Part shown: one piece after another, positions 54,580 through 63,640 of the stretch
How positions within the stretch are numbered: the first letter of the stretch is position 1
Layout: every line of letters begins with the position of its first letter
Source of the DNA: Defluviicoccus sp. bin129
GTDB taxonomy: Bacteria; Pseudomonadota; Alphaproteobacteria; MPNO01
Length of the DNA: 64,000 nt
NCBI GenBank assembly: GCA_002239065.1
Contig: MPNO01000008.1
Coordinates: 53,633 to 117,632, forward strand
Direction of reading: 5' to 3'
Position numbers and translations under genes: made by a program
Notes under the pieces: generated by a model
What the model saw: the letters and a program-made list of their open reading frames with translations, nothing else
Told to the model about the DNA's origin: nothing
The model's database searches: none

Positions 54580-56457
54580 ATGGAAGCCGAACCCAGCTCC
54601 GATCTCCGACTCGGCGGCGGCGCGCTGCGCTGGTGCTGCGAGGCGCTGATGCCGCCCTTCGGGACCACCGCGGAGGTCGAGCCGATCACCGGCGTAGTCG
54701 GCCAGGACGACGCGATCGAGGCGCTGCGCTACGGGCTCGAGCTGTTCGCGCCGGGGCAGAACATCTATGTCCGCGGCATCGCCGGCACCGGGCGGATGAC
54801 CCTGGTCCGGCAGCTGCTGGAGGACATCAGCCCGTCCTGCCCGGAGGCCGAGGACCGGATCTACGTCCACAACTTCGCGCAGCCCAGCCGGCCGCGGCTG
54901 ATCTCCCTGCCGCGCGGGCGCGGGCGCGACTTCCGCCACGGCGTCGACGCGCTGATCGAGTTCATCGAGGACGAGCTCGCCCAGACGCTGAACTCGGACT
55001 CGGTGCGCGCCCAGCGCGCCGCGCTGGACGCCGCGGCCCAGCAGGTGATGCGCGAGCTCGGCGCGCCGTTCGAGAAGGAGCTGCGCGTCGCCGGGCTCGC
55101 CATGGTCACCCGCCAGACGGGCAGCGGGCTGCAGCACGACATCACGCCGGTCGTCGACGGCGAGGCGGTCCCGTTCGAGCGGCTCGAAGCCCTGGCGGCC
55201 CAGGGCAAGCTGGAGGCCGCCGAGGTCGAGCGCATCCGCGAGCGGATCGCGGACTTCGCCCTGAAATTCGAGGACGTCAACCGCCACATCGCCGAGCTCC
55301 GCCTCGACCACAGGCGGCGCATCCGGGCGCTGCTCGAATCCGAGACCCGCCGCCTGCTCGGTTTCCAGATCGAGGCGATCGAAGCCGAGTTCGACCTGCC
55401 GGCGGTGAGCGATTTCCTCGCCGAAATTCTCGCCGACCTGGTGCAGCGCCTGGGCGCGCTGGAGCGCATCGCCGAGGCGACGCGCAAGTACCGGGTCAAC
55501 CCGCTATTCGAGCACGACGCGGAGGCGGGCTGCCCGATCGTCATCGAGAACACGCCGACGCTGAGGAACCTGCTCGGCGAGATCGAGCGCGAGTTCGTCG
55601 CCGAGGGCGGGCTCCATGCCGACCACATGATGATCCGGGCGGGCTCGCTGCTGCAGGCCGATGGCGGGTTCCTGATCCTCGAGGCGCGCGACGTGCTGGC
55701 CGAGCCCGGCGCCTGGAAGATGCTGCTGCGCAGCCTGCGGGCGGGCTCGATCGAGATCGTGCCGGCCGAGTTCACCTCGCCCTTCGGCGCGCCCTTCCTC
55801 AAGCCCGACCCGATCCCGATCGACGTCAAGGTGGTGCTGATCGGCGACGGCGGGCTTTACGAGATGCTGAGCGCGGCCGATCCCGATTTCGGCCAGCTCT
55901 TCAAGGTGCTGGCCGATTTCGAGACCACCATCGCGCGGGACGGGACGGGGGTGCGCTACTACGCCGGCGTGATCTCCAGGCTCGCCCGCGACGAGGGCCT
56001 GCTGCCGTTCTCGCGCGATTCGGTGGTCGCCCTGGTCGATCACGGCGCCCGCATCGCCGGGCGCCAGGACCGGCTGACGACCCGTTTCGGGCGCCTCGCC
56101 GATATCGCCCGGGAGGCCGCCTTCCTCGCCGGCAAGGCGAACCGCCGCGCGGTGGCCGGCGAGGACGTGGCGGACGCGATCCGCCGCGGGCGGCGGCGCG
56201 CCGACCTGCCGGCCCGCCGCTTCCGTCAGAGGATCGCCGAGGGGACCATCGGCATCCGCACCGACGGGACCGAGGTGGGCCAGGTCAACGGGCTCGCCGT
56301 GGTCAGCGCCGGGCCGCTCACCTACGGCTTCCCGCAGCGCATCACCGCCACCATCGGCCCGGGCAGCGCCGGCGTGGTCAGCATCGAGGGCGAGGCCGCG
56401 CTCTCGGGCGCGATCCACACCAAGGGGCGCACCTGCGGTGCTAAGTATTTGAATTAG
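54580..56457 (+). CDS. Lon-like ATP-dependent protease, C-terminally truncated
   Basis: A 625-residue remnant of a LonB/YcbZ-type AAA protease. The ATPase part (GQDDAIEALRYGLELF, GIAGTGRMTLVRQL, DGGFLILEARDVL) and the start of the S16 peptidase domain (VGQVNGLAVVSAGPLTYGFP) are present to EGEAALSGAIHTKG. Homologues continue with about 170 more residues carrying the Ser-Lys dyad; here the frame ends RTCGAKYLN and stop. The break lies near 56426-56440, where base composition changes and an integrase array begins. It cannot be proteolytically active. Confidence 0.85.
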   Translation: MEAEPSSDLRLGGGALRWCCEALMPPFGTTAEVEPITGVVGQDDAIEALRYGLELFAPGQNIYVRGIAGTGRMTLVRQLLEDISPSCPEAEDRIYVHNFAQPSRPRLISLPRGRGRDFRHGVDALIEFIEDELAQTLNSDSVRAQRAALDAAAQQVMRELGAPFEKELRVAGLAMVTRQTGSGLQHDITPVVDGEAVPFERLEALAAQGKLEAAEVERIRERIADFALKFEDVNRHIAELRLDHRRRIRALLESETRRLLGFQIEAIEAEFDLPAVSDFLAEILADLVQRLGALERIAEATRKYRVNPLFEHDAEAGCPIVIENTPTLRNLLGEIEREFVAEGGLHADHMMIRAGSLLQADGGFLILEARDVLAEPGAWKMLLRSLRAGSIEIVPAEFTSPFGAPFLKPDPIPIDVKVVLIGDGGLYEMLSAADPDFGQLFKVLADFETTIARDGTGVRYYAGVISRLARDEGLLPFSRDSVVALVDHGARIAGRQDRLTTRFGRLADIAREAAFLAGKANRRAVAGEDVADAIRRGRRRADLPARRFRQRIAEGTIGIRTDGTEVGQVNGLAVVSAGPLTYGFPQRITATIGPGSAGVVSIEGEAALSGAIHTKGRTCGAKYLN

Positions 56458-56545
56458 GGTCGTTTTTTCTCCCGCGTTCCGCAATCTGGGAACTGATTCT
56501 GCAACTGTCGGTTCCCTCGGCTGCAACCGCAACCGGGAGAGAAGG
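56426..56545. other. Probable left junction of an integrated element
   Basis: After the last codon conserved with Lon-like proteases (56425) comes AT-richer DNA (GCTAAGTATTTGAATTAG, TTTTTT at 56463-56468), unlike the flanks. GGGAAC (56488-56493) and GTTCCC (56511-56516) form an inverted pair, and TGCAAC occurs at 56500-56505 and 56522-56527, candidate integrase arm sites. The first integrase starts right after. The opposite att site was not found in the window. Confidence 0.5.
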
Positions 56546-57667
56546 ATGCCCAGACCCAACCTTACCGACGCCCGTGTAAACGCGCTCAAGCCTCGCAAGA
56601 CCCCTTACGACATCCGCGACGGCAAGCTCAGGGGCTTCGGCCTCCGGGTGCTGGCCTCGGGCAGCAAGCAGTTCTTCATCCATTGCCAGCATCGGGGCGT
56701 TCGCGTCTGGAAGATCGTCGGCGACGCCGGGACCGTGAACGTCAAGGAAGCGCGGTCGCGCGCCGCGGAGATGCTTGCCTCGATCCGGCGGGTCGGGACC
56801 GCACCTGCCCGGCCCGAGGAGACGCTTTTCGAAGCGGTCGCCAAGACCGTGTTCGAACGCCACGAACGGATCTGGAAGCCTCGGACGCTCGAAGTGAACG
56901 GGTACTATCTCAAGAAACAGCTCCTGCCGTATTTCGCCGGACGTCCGATCGCCGACATCGACCGGCGGGAAGTCCGCGACTGGTTCGCCGCCCTGCACGA
57001 GACGCCGGTCTCCGCCGACAGGTCGATGCCCGTGCTCTCGGTCATCATGCGCGAGGCCGAGGCGATGGGCTTTCGGCCCGAGCGCTCCAACCCGTGCCGG
57101 GGCGTCCGGCGATACCGCCGCAGGGCGCGCGAGCGCTTCCTGTCCGACGACGAGATCCGCCGGTTATCCGGGAGACTGTCGGCGTATTCCGAACAGTATC
57201 CGCTTCGCGTCGCGATCGTCCGCCTTCTCCTGCTGACCGGTTGCCGAAAGGGCGAGGTCCTGACGCTGCGCTGGTCGGACTACCGCGAGGGCCATCTCTT
57301 CCTGCGCGATTCCAAGACCGGCCCCCGCACCGTCTGGCTGTCGGAACCGGTCCGGAACATTCTCGACGGGTTGGAGCGCAAGAGTCGGTGGGTGTTTCCC
57401 GCGCCCGGCTCCGGCGGACCCGGCACTGCGGGCTGGCTGGAACGGTTCTGGCACAAGGTCCGCACCGAGGCCGGTCTGTCCGATGTCCGCCTCCACGACT
57501 TGCGGCATACGCATGCCAGCATCGCCCTGCGTCAGGGAGTAAGCGTCCTCGCCATCGCCCGGCTGCTCGGCCATGCCGATCCGCAGACCACCCTCAAATA
57601 CACCCACCCCGCCGACCCGATGGTGAAGGACGCCGCGGAGACGCTCGGCGCAGTGCTGGGAGGTTGA
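56546..57667 (+). CDS. Tyrosine recombinase/integrase, first of tandem pair
   Basis: A 373-residue phage-type integrase with an N-terminal DUF4102-like arm-binding region (LTDARVNALKPRKTPYDIRDGK). The catalytic set is complete: Arg234 (TGCRKGE), Lys257 (DSKTG), His317/Arg320 (HDLRHTH), His343 (LGHADPQTT) and Tyr352 (KYTH). Strong GGGAGAGAAGG precedes the ATG. It lies 88 bp past the broken Lon gene and 3 bp before a second integrase of the same type. It probably mediated insertion of the element. Confidence 0.93.
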   Translation: MPRPNLTDARVNALKPRKTPYDIRDGKLRGFGLRVLASGSKQFFIHCQHRGVRVWKIVGDAGTVNVKEARSRAAEMLASIRRVGTAPARPEETLFEAVAKTVFERHERIWKPRTLEVNGYYLKKQLLPYFAGRPIADIDRREVRDWFAALHETPVSADRSMPVLSVIMREAEAMGFRPERSNPCRGVRRYRRRARERFLSDDEIRRLSGRLSAYSEQYPLRVAIVRLLLLTGCRKGEVLTLRWSDYREGHLFLRDSKTGPRTVWLSEPVRNILDGLERKSRWVFPAPGSGGPGTAGWLERFWHKVRTEAGLSDVRLHDLRHTHASIALRQGVSVLAIARLLGHADPQTTLKYTHPADPMVKDAAETLGAVLGG

Positions 57668-57670
57668 CCG

Positions 57671-58810
57671 ATGGCCGGCACGGAGCGCATGCGGCTCACC
57701 GACACCGCCATCGCCCGGCTGCGTCCCCGCGAGCGGGAATACACGGTCTGGGACAGCCGCCTGCCCGGTCTCGGCGTCCGGGTTCGGCCCGCGGGCGGGA
57801 AGATCTATGTCCTGATGCACCAATCACCCGAGGGGTCGAGGCGCGTCTCTCTCGGTCCGGTGTCCGACAAGAGGATCGAGGAGGTTCGCCGGGACTGCCA
57901 CGCGCGTCGGGCGAGCCCGGAGGCGGAGCACGATCCGCCGCCCATCGTTCCGCTGTTCCGGGAGTTCGTCGAAGGCGCGTGGACGGAGGTTCATTTCCGG
58001 CGCTACAAGTCGTCCACGAAGAAGGGTTTCGGGTCCCTGCTCGCCGTCAGGATATTGCCGGCGTTCGGATCGACGCCACTCGACCGCATCACCCCGGCCC
58101 AGGTCAGGCGCTGGTTCGACGATTTCAGCCGCACTGCGCCGGGCAACGCCAACAACGCGCTGAAGCTGTTCCGCCAGATCATGAATTTCGCCGCCGCGCG
58201 CGGCCACATCGAGACCAACCCCTCGCGCGGCATCAGGCGTAATAGGCGTCCCCCGCTCACCCGCTTCCTGTCGCGGGACGAGATCGCCCGCCTTCACCGG
58301 GTGCTCGACGACCACGCCGCCAAAGGCCAGCGGGCGCAGGCCGACATCGTCCGGCTTCTGCTGTTGACCGGGTGTCGCAAGAGCGAGATCCTCCGGCTGC
58401 GATGGTCGGAGGTTCACGAGGAATTCCTGGTTCTCGCCGACGCCAAGACGGGGCCGAGGAAGGTACCGCTCAATACCCATGCCCGGAACATCCTCGACCG
58501 GCAGCCCCGGATGGGGGGCCCGTACGTGTTTCCCTCGCCGTTCGATCCCGCCCGCCCGCGCGGCGCCGAGCTCGGGCTTTGGCCCCGCGTCAGAAAGGAG
58601 GCCGGCATCGAGGACGTACGGCTTCACGACCTGCGGCATACCCATGCGAGCCACGCGGTGATGAACGGCGTGCCGGTGCCGGTGGTGTCGCGCCTGCTCG
58701 GTCATGCCGATGTGAGCATGACGCTCCGCTACGCCCATCTCGGAGACCGGGAAATCGAGGAAGCCGCCGAAAGGGTGGGGCAGGCCGTCGCCGATATCAT
58801 GCAAATCTGA
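57671..58810 (+). CDS. Tyrosine recombinase/integrase, second of tandem pair
   Basis: A 379-residue integrase with intact residues Arg236 (TGCRKSE), Lys259 (DAKTG), His319/Arg322 (HDLRHTH), His345 (LGHADVSMT) and Tyr354 (RYAH). It begins 3 bp after the first integrase stop, so both are translated from one message. The two are recognisably related (both have TGCRK, HDLRHTHAS and LGHAD) but not identical, so this is an old duplication or a two-recombinase system, not a recent copy. The C-terminal tail continues IEEAAERVGQAVADI. Confidence 0.92.
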   Translation: MAGTERMRLTDTAIARLRPREREYTVWDSRLPGLGVRVRPAGGKIYVLMHQSPEGSRRVSLGPVSDKRIEEVRRDCHARRASPEAEHDPPPIVPLFREFVEGAWTEVHFRRYKSSTKKGFGSLLAVRILPAFGSTPLDRITPAQVRRWFDDFSRTAPGNANNALKLFRQIMNFAAARGHIETNPSRGIRRNRRPPLTRFLSRDEIARLHRVLDDHAAKGQRAQADIVRLLLLTGCRKSEILRLRWSEVHEEFLVLADAKTGPRKVPLNTHARNILDRQPRMGGPYVFPSPFDPARPRGAELGLWPRVRKEAGIEDVRLHDLRHTHASHAVMNGVPVPVVSRLLGHADVSMTLRYAHLGDREIEEAAERVGQAVADIMQI

Positions 58811-58877
58811 AGGCTCAATTCGTAAATCGTAGGCTTAGTGGTAGAATCATGCCCGATTCGCTTTGGGCGACAGAGAG

Positions 58878-59393
58878 ATGGGTCACGAGCGGTTTCGGGA
58901 CTGGTTCTCGCGTGTCGATGAGCTGACGGCGGCGCAGCGCAAGGAGGTGACGGCGGTGCTGTCGGACCCGCCGGAGGGCGCGGCCTCGTTGGCGGCGATC
59001 GAGCTGGGCGTGGATGACGAGCGGCGCTGTGTTGTGGGGCAAGGCGCGCGGTCTTCGCCGCTTCCGGTGCAAGGAGTGCGGGAAGACCTTCGGTGCGCTC
59101 ACGGGCACGGCGTTGTCGGGTCTGCACCACAAGGAGCGCTGGCTGTCCTTTGGCGCCTCGCTTGGCGCAGGCAGACGATCAAGGAATGCGTCGAGCGCTG
59201 CGGGATTGCGCCGAGTACGGCGCATCGCTGGCGCCACCGCTTTCTGGCGGAGGTGCGCCAGGCGCCGGACCGGCTTGCCGGGATCGTCGAGGCGGACGAG
59301 ACCTTCGTTCTGGAGAGCCGGAAGGGGAGCGGAAGCTGGACCGCAAGCCGCGTCGGCGCGGCGGCAAAGCCAAGAAGCGCGGCCTCTTGCGTG
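58878..59393 (+). pseudogene. IS1595-family transposase, frameshifted and truncated
   Basis: Three frames must be joined. 58878 onward gives MGHERFRDWFSRVDELTAAQ. A second frame from about 59014 gives WGKARGLRRFRCKECGKTFG, a zinc-ribbon-like region. Then come ERCGIAPSTAHRWRHRFL and EADETFVLESRKG, which carries the first acidic catalytic residues. A third frame gives KLDRKPRRRGGKAKKRG. These are in the normal order of an IS1595/ISXO2-like transposase. The last half is missing because the IS21 element begins here. Confidence 0.75.
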
Positions 59394-59400
59394 CTGATTC

Positions 59401-59459
59401 TGGCGTACTTGACGGAGGTTCTGGCGACACTTGACGGCGAATCCGGCGACACTTGACGG
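59401..59459. repeat. IS21 left-end 22-bp repeats
   Basis: CTTGACGG begins at 59408, 59430 and 59452 with a period of exactly 22. Spacers are AGGTTCTGGCGACA and CGAATCCGGCGACA. In phase at 59386 is CTTGCGTG, which could be an eroded fourth repeat but also reads as IS1595 coding sequence. Confidence 0.85.
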
Positions 59460-59703
59460 CGGTGGATCGCGCTGCCGCGCTGTCTCTCCCGGAACGGGTG
59501 CCGGGGTTTCTACCTCCTTTGCGACGTTGGGGGCTGGCCGGAGGCCAGCCCGATGCGAGCGTAAGCGAGCCCTGATCGTGCTGTAAAGCGGTTGCGGGCG
59601 CGGCGGCAAGCTCCTCCATTCAGCATGCCGCCGCGCGCCCCGGTGGTTGGGTCTGCGACGGCGCCGCAGGCGCCCATGGACCCGGCCGCCAGGCCGGGCC
59701 CCC

Positions 59704-60465
59704 TCACTTGTCGTTGCCGCCTTCGAGCGGCGGCGGCTTGTTGCGCTTGCGCTGGGACTCGCCCTTGAGGTCGATGCGGTAGGCGTTGTGGACGATTCGA
59801 TCGAGTACCGCGTCCGCGATTGTTGGTTCTCCGATCACCTCTGGCCAGTTCTCCACGGGGATCTGACTGGCGATCAGGATGGACCTGCGTCCGTGGCGCG
59901 CCTCGGCGATCTCCAGCAGGTCGCGGCGGCCTTCGGCGGAGAAGCCCTGGAGCCCCCAGTCGTCGAGCACCAGCAGGGAGACCCTGGCCAGCCGGCCCAT
60001 CAGGCGAGGATGGGTTCCCTTGTCGCGGGCGCGGGCGAGGGCCGCGACCAGCTCGGGGACACGGCGATACAGCACGGACTGCTTCTGGTGGCAGGCCTGG
60101 TGGGCGAGCGCGCAGGCAACGAAGGTCTTTCCCGATCCGGTTGCCCCTCCGACGATCAGGTTGAGGCCCTGGCGGATCCAGTCGCCGGCGGCGAGCTGGG
60201 TCAGGGTGGTCCGCGCGATGCCGCGGCCGGCGCGGCAGTCGACGTCCTGGATGTCGGCGCGGATGCGCAGCTGGGCCTGGCGCAGATGGCCGAGATAGCT
60301 CTTCTGGTCGCGGTGCTCGGCCTCGCGCTCGATCAGCATGGCGAGCCGGTCGTCGAAGCCGAGCTGCGCGATATCGGCGATGCTCTGCTGCTCCTCCAGC
60401 GCCTCGGCCATGCCGGTGAGGCCGAGCTGCAGCATGCGGTCGATATTGGGCTGTCCAAGGGTCAT
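59704..60465 (-). CDS. istB: IS21-family helper ATPase IstB
   Basis: A 253-residue DnaC-like AAA+ ATPase that assists IS21 transposase. Walker A GATGSGKT is at residues 107-114 (GGATGSGKT), Walker B LLVLDDWG is near residue 160, and the C-terminal tail is Lys/Arg-rich. It begins with the ATG at 60463-60465, overlapping the TGA of istA, the standard IS21 arrangement. An open frame that runs further up is the antiparallel shadow of istA. Confidence 0.93.
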   Translation of the reverse strand: MTLGQPNIDRMLQLGLTGMAEALEEQQSIADIAQLGFDDRLAMLIEREAEHRDQKSYLGHLRQAQLRIRADIQDVDCRAGRGIARTTLTQLAAGDWIRQGLNLIVGGATGSGKTFVACALAHQACHQKQSVLYRRVPELVAALARARDKGTHPRLMGRLARVSLLVLDDWGLQGFSAEGRRDLLEIAEARHGRRSILIASQIPVENWPEVIGEPTIADAVLDRIVHNAYRIDLKGESQRKRNKPPPLEGGNDK

Positions 60466-62060
60466 GGTGTCGCTCCTTCGTCGTTGCCGTAATAGTTGCC
60501 GCCGCGGATGTTGCCGTGGTCGGGGATGGTCTCCGGCGCTTGCGCGCGCGGCCGGAGAGGGCCGCCGCCGCCGTTCTTGATGCGCTCCCTGAGGAAGCCG
60601 GAGGCGAGGCGGTTGAGGTCGAGGGCCTCGGCGCAGAGCGCATCGAGCCGTTCGGCGCCGTGGTCGTCGGCGAGACGGATCATGCCCTGCACGGTGGCGA
60701 AGGCCTGTTCGGGGAAGTCGCGCGAGGCGAAGCACCGCTCGGCCCAGGCCACCGCGTTCGAACCGATCTGGCGGGCGCGCCCGAGCAGGATGTCGTCGTA
60801 GTCCGGCTTGCGGATGTCCTGCACCGCCTTGAGGCGGTCCGGCATGTGCTCGGGGGTTGTGGCGTACTGGTTGCGCCCGTTCCTGCGGCGATGGACGGCG
60901 ATCCGCTGTTTGCCGCCCTTGTCGAGGAACACCTCGACCATGCGCTCGCCGAGGCGCGCGTGAACGTCGTGGCCCTTGTAGCCCTCGGGCACCGAGTAGT
61001 AATTCCTCTCGACCCGCACATGGCCGTTCGGCCCGACCTTGCGTTCGAGCCACTCGCCCCACTCCCAGGGGTGCGCGGGCAGTGGCTGGAGATGGGCCCG
61101 CTCGCTCGCCTCGAAGATGGCACGGCGGCTCTCGCCGCACGCCATCGGCGCCTCGTTGAACCGGTCGAGCTCGCACCGGATCGCGGCGTTCATCGTGTCC
61201 AGCGAGAAGAAGATCTCGTGGCGCAGCTCCAGCAGGATGCGGGTCTGGATCGCGCCGACGGCGGCTTCGACCTTGGCCTTGTCGGTCGGCTGGCCCGAGC
61301 GCGCCGGCAGCACGGCGGTGTTGTAGTGCTTGGCGAGCTCGCGGAAGCTCGGATTGAGCCGGGGTTCCTCGCGGTCCGGCCTGTCGACACCGGCCTTGAG
61401 GTTGTCGATGATCCAGCGCTCCGGCACCCCGCCGAAGTATTCCACCGCGCGGCGATGCGCCATCGTCCAGTGGCGCGCGCTCTGGTCGGGCACCGCCTCG
61501 ACGTAGGTCATGTCGGAATGCGCCAGCACCGCGACGAACATCTCGACATCCTTCTCGCCGCGCCCGGTGCGCAGGCCCAGCGTCTTGCCGGAGAAGTCGG
61601 ACAGGCCCCACAGCCCCGGCGCGTACTCGAAGCGCATCTCGGTCTTCCCGGCGCCGCCCTTCAGCCGCGCCTTAAGACGGGCGCAGAACTGGCTGTAGCT
61701 GTAGGCCGTCGCGCCCCGCGCCACCGCCTCGTCGCGATACTCCTTCCACAGCTGGCGCCGGGTCAGCCGGGCGCGGCGGCGCTTGCGGGGCTTCTCGAGT
61801 TCCTTGACGACCGCATCCCAGTCGGGCTGCACGTGCCCGCTGTCGCGCTCGCACGGCGGGTAGAGCCGGGCGCGCAGCGCATCGTCGTCGATATCCTCCG
61901 GCAAGGGCCAGGTCAGCCCCGCCGCCGACGCGCGTTCGAGAACGTGCGACACCGTGCCCGAGCTCACGCCGACCGCGGCCGCGATCTGATCCCGCGTCAG
62001 CCCCAGCCCGTGGCGGTGCCGAAGAATGTCCTTGATGTCGTTCATGCCGATCCTCTTCAT
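60462..62060 (-). CDS. istA: IS21-family transposase IstA
   Basis: A 532-residue DDE transposase. An N-terminal helix-turn-helix (DQIAAAVGVSSGTVSHVLERA) precedes the catalytic triad: Asp155 (GLSDFSG), Asp219 (IIDNLKAGV) and Glu265 (DKAKVEAAV). The frame is intact, so the element may still be active. The stop overlaps istB by 4 bases. Confidence 0.93.
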   Translation of the reverse strand: MKRIGMNDIKDILRHRHGLGLTRDQIAAAVGVSSGTVSHVLERASAAGLTWPLPEDIDDDALRARLYPPCERDSGHVQPDWDAVVKELEKPRKRRRARLTRRQLWKEYRDEAVARGATAYSYSQFCARLKARLKGGAGKTEMRFEYAPGLWGLSDFSGKTLGLRTGRGEKDVEMFVAVLAHSDMTYVEAVPDQSARHWTMAHRRAVEYFGGVPERWIIDNLKAGVDRPDREEPRLNPSFRELAKHYNTAVLPARSGQPTDKAKVEAAVGAIQTRILLELRHEIFFSLDTMNAAIRCELDRFNEAPMACGESRRAIFEASERAHLQPLPAHPWEWGEWLERKVGPNGHVRVERNYYSVPEGYKGHDVHARLGERMVEVFLDKGGKQRIAVHRRRNGRNQYATTPEHMPDRLKAVQDIRKPDYDDILLGRARQIGSNAVAWAERCFASRDFPEQAFATVQGMIRLADDHGAERLDALCAEALDLNRLASGFLRERIKNGGGGPLRPRAQAPETIPDHGNIRGGNYYGNDEGATP

Positions 62061-62188
62061 CGAACCCCTGCCTCCTCACTTCGGTCGATCGACCGATGAG
62101 GCAGTGCCGAGAGAGAATCGGCGCGTGCGGCGTCACCCTGGGTGCCGGCGCCGATGACCGCCGCCCGGACCGGAAAACCGGAACCGGG

Positions 62189-62270
62189 CCGTCAAATCAC
62201 GCCGGATTCGCCGTCAAATGTCGCCAGAACTTCCGTCAAGTGTCGCCGGAATCGCCGTCAAGTGTCGCCA
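62189..62270. repeat. IS21 right-end 22-bp repeats
   Basis: CCGTCAAA/G begins at 62189, 62211, 62233 and 62255, again with a period of 22. Two of four copies vary (CCGTCAAA, and an altered partner CACGCC in the innermost). This end has one more copy than the left. Confidence 0.85.
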
Positions 62271-62296
62271 GATTTTGCACCCGAGCCGGCGTAACC

Positions 62297-63211
62297 GTGC
62301 GGCATCTCCATCCATGGGATCGCCGGGTGCGGGCGGAGGCGCTGCGAAGCTACCCCCTCGAAGACGTCGTCCGCGCTCTCGGCTACCGCCGCAATCCCGA
62401 AGACGGCGCGCGCTGGAGGCATCCCGAATCGGTCGTCAGCATCAACGGCTTCATGTTCTACGACCATCTGTGCGGCGGGTGGGGCGCCGGAGCCGTCGAC
62501 CTGGTGGTCCATAGGCACGGATGTTCCGTGCCGGACGCGCTGGCCTTCCTCTCCGAGCTGCCGGACCGCTCCCGCCGCACCGCCCATCGGCCGTGTCCAC
62601 CGGCGCCATCGCAGCGCCAGTGGCGCGCAGTGGAACGCTACCTCGTCGACCGGCGCGGCCTCCCGCCCGTGCTCATCGCCCTGTGCCGCGACCTCGGCCT
62701 CCTCTACGCCGACCGCCAGGCCAACGCCGTGTTCCTCAGGCGAAACGCCGCCGGTGAGGAAACCGGCGCCGAGATCCTTCCCACCGGCGGGCAGCGTTCA
62801 CAGCCGCACCCCGCCGGCGAAGCGGCGCCGTCCCCGCCCGCGCCGGGAAGCTTCTGGATGTCCTGGGAGCCCGAGTGGCCGATCTCCGTGATCGTCGCGA
62901 AGAACGCCATCGACGCCCTGTCCATCCTCTCCCTCCAGCTCGTGCCGGCCAGGCGCAAGCGATGCGCCGTGATCTCCGCCGCCGCCATCCCGCCACCGGC
63001 AACCGTCCCCACCTGGATCGAGGCCTGGAACCCCCGCCGCATCTTCTGTGCCTACGACGCAACCCCTGACGGTGAAGAGGCCGCGCAGCGGCTGCTGCGA
63101 AACGACAACAGGGTCGTCCGCGTCCGCCCCGCCCTCGACGACTGGAACGACATGCTCTCGCGGGATCGCGCCGGCGAACCAATGGGCACCGACGACCGGC
63201 GAATACTCTGA
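62297..63211 (+). CDS. DUF3991/Toprim domain-containing protein, 5' end uncertain
   Basis: About 304 residues from the GTG at 62297. YPLEDVVRALGYRRNPEDGARW opens like DUF3991-Toprim proteins. SINGFMFYDHLCGGWGAGAVDLV and QWRAVERYLVDRRGLPPVLI follow. VIVAKNAIDALSILSL and CAYDATPDGEEAAQRL form a Toprim fold with the acidic residues. These proteins occur on plasmids and integrative elements and resemble primases or relaxase-linked nucleases. The open frame extends into the IS21 end, so the insertion may have removed the true start. Confidence 0.7.
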   Translation: MRHLHPWDRRVRAEALRSYPLEDVVRALGYRRNPEDGARWRHPESVVSINGFMFYDHLCGGWGAGAVDLVVHRHGCSVPDALAFLSELPDRSRRTAHRPCPPAPSQRQWRAVERYLVDRRGLPPVLIALCRDLGLLYADRQANAVFLRRNAAGEETGAEILPTGGQRSQPHPAGEAAPSPPAPGSFWMSWEPEWPISVIVAKNAIDALSILSLQLVPARRKRCAVISAAAIPPPATVPTWIEAWNPRRIFCAYDATPDGEEAAQRLLRNDNRVVRVRPALDDWNDMLSRDRAGEPMGTDDRRIL

Positions 63212-63353
63212 GCAGCCCCCACCGCGGCCGAAACCAACGACAAAATCGCGCCCCGGTCGACCCCGCGGATCGGCGCCCAACCGTCAGCCGAAAACAACGT
63301 CCCTGCTACACCGCCGAAAAAGCGCGCTTCTACGCCGTCGTCAACAGCCGGCC

Positions 63354-63597
63354 ATGCTGCGCTTTCGGATGTTCGCGATCGCCTGCGGCTACGAGGACGC
63401 CGACGACTGCGACGAGTTGCGCGCCGATCCGCTGTTCAGGCTGGCCGTCGGCCAGGGCGTGGAGAGCGGCCGCGATCTGTGTTTCCAGCCGATCATGAGC
63501 CGGCTTGAGAACGCGCCGTCCAGTAGCGAGGTGGGGCGCATGACGGCCGCCCTGGTCGACACCTTGTGCCGCTCCTTCCCGACCCCGCCGTCAACAC
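63354..63597 (+). pseudogene. IS1380-family transposase N-terminal remnant
   Basis: MLRFRMFAIACGYEDADDCDELRADPLFRLA, read as short motifs (RFRMFAIACGYEDADD and DPLFRLAVG), then GRDLCFQPIMSRLENAP are characteristic of IS1380 transposases. About 80 residues remain. The catalytic part is gone, and the frame continues into unrelated residues at about 63597. It marks the right-hand edge of the mobile DNA, 44 bp before a carboxypeptidase stop. 63212-63353 shows nothing recognisable. Confidence 0.75.
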
Positions 63598-63640
63598 GAT
63601 GCGCCCGACCCGCCCGTCGGGATCGGGCAGTGCATCGCGG

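Larger units (their letters stand above)
59401..62270. mobile_element. IS21-family insertion sequence
   Basis: A complete-looking element carrying istA and istB on the minus strand. The left end has three CTTGACGG copies at 59408, 59430 and 59452. The right end has four copies of the complement (CCGTCAA) at 62189, 62211, 62233 and 62255. All repeats are exactly 22 bp apart, the terminal multiple-repeat design of IS21 elements. The outermost right repeat ends TGTCGCCA at 62270. No clear target duplication was visible, and the left end runs into IS1595 DNA; so rearrangement after insertion is possible. Confidence 0.88.

Noticed and set aside
59704..61611. 635-codon leftward frame upstream of istB
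   Set aside because: Only the C-terminal 253 residues are IstB; the remainder is an off-frame reading of istA.
63212..63353. Possible gene between Toprim protein and IS1380 remnant
   Set aside because: The frame is Pro/Arg/Thr-rich with no start or ribosome site and no similarity.
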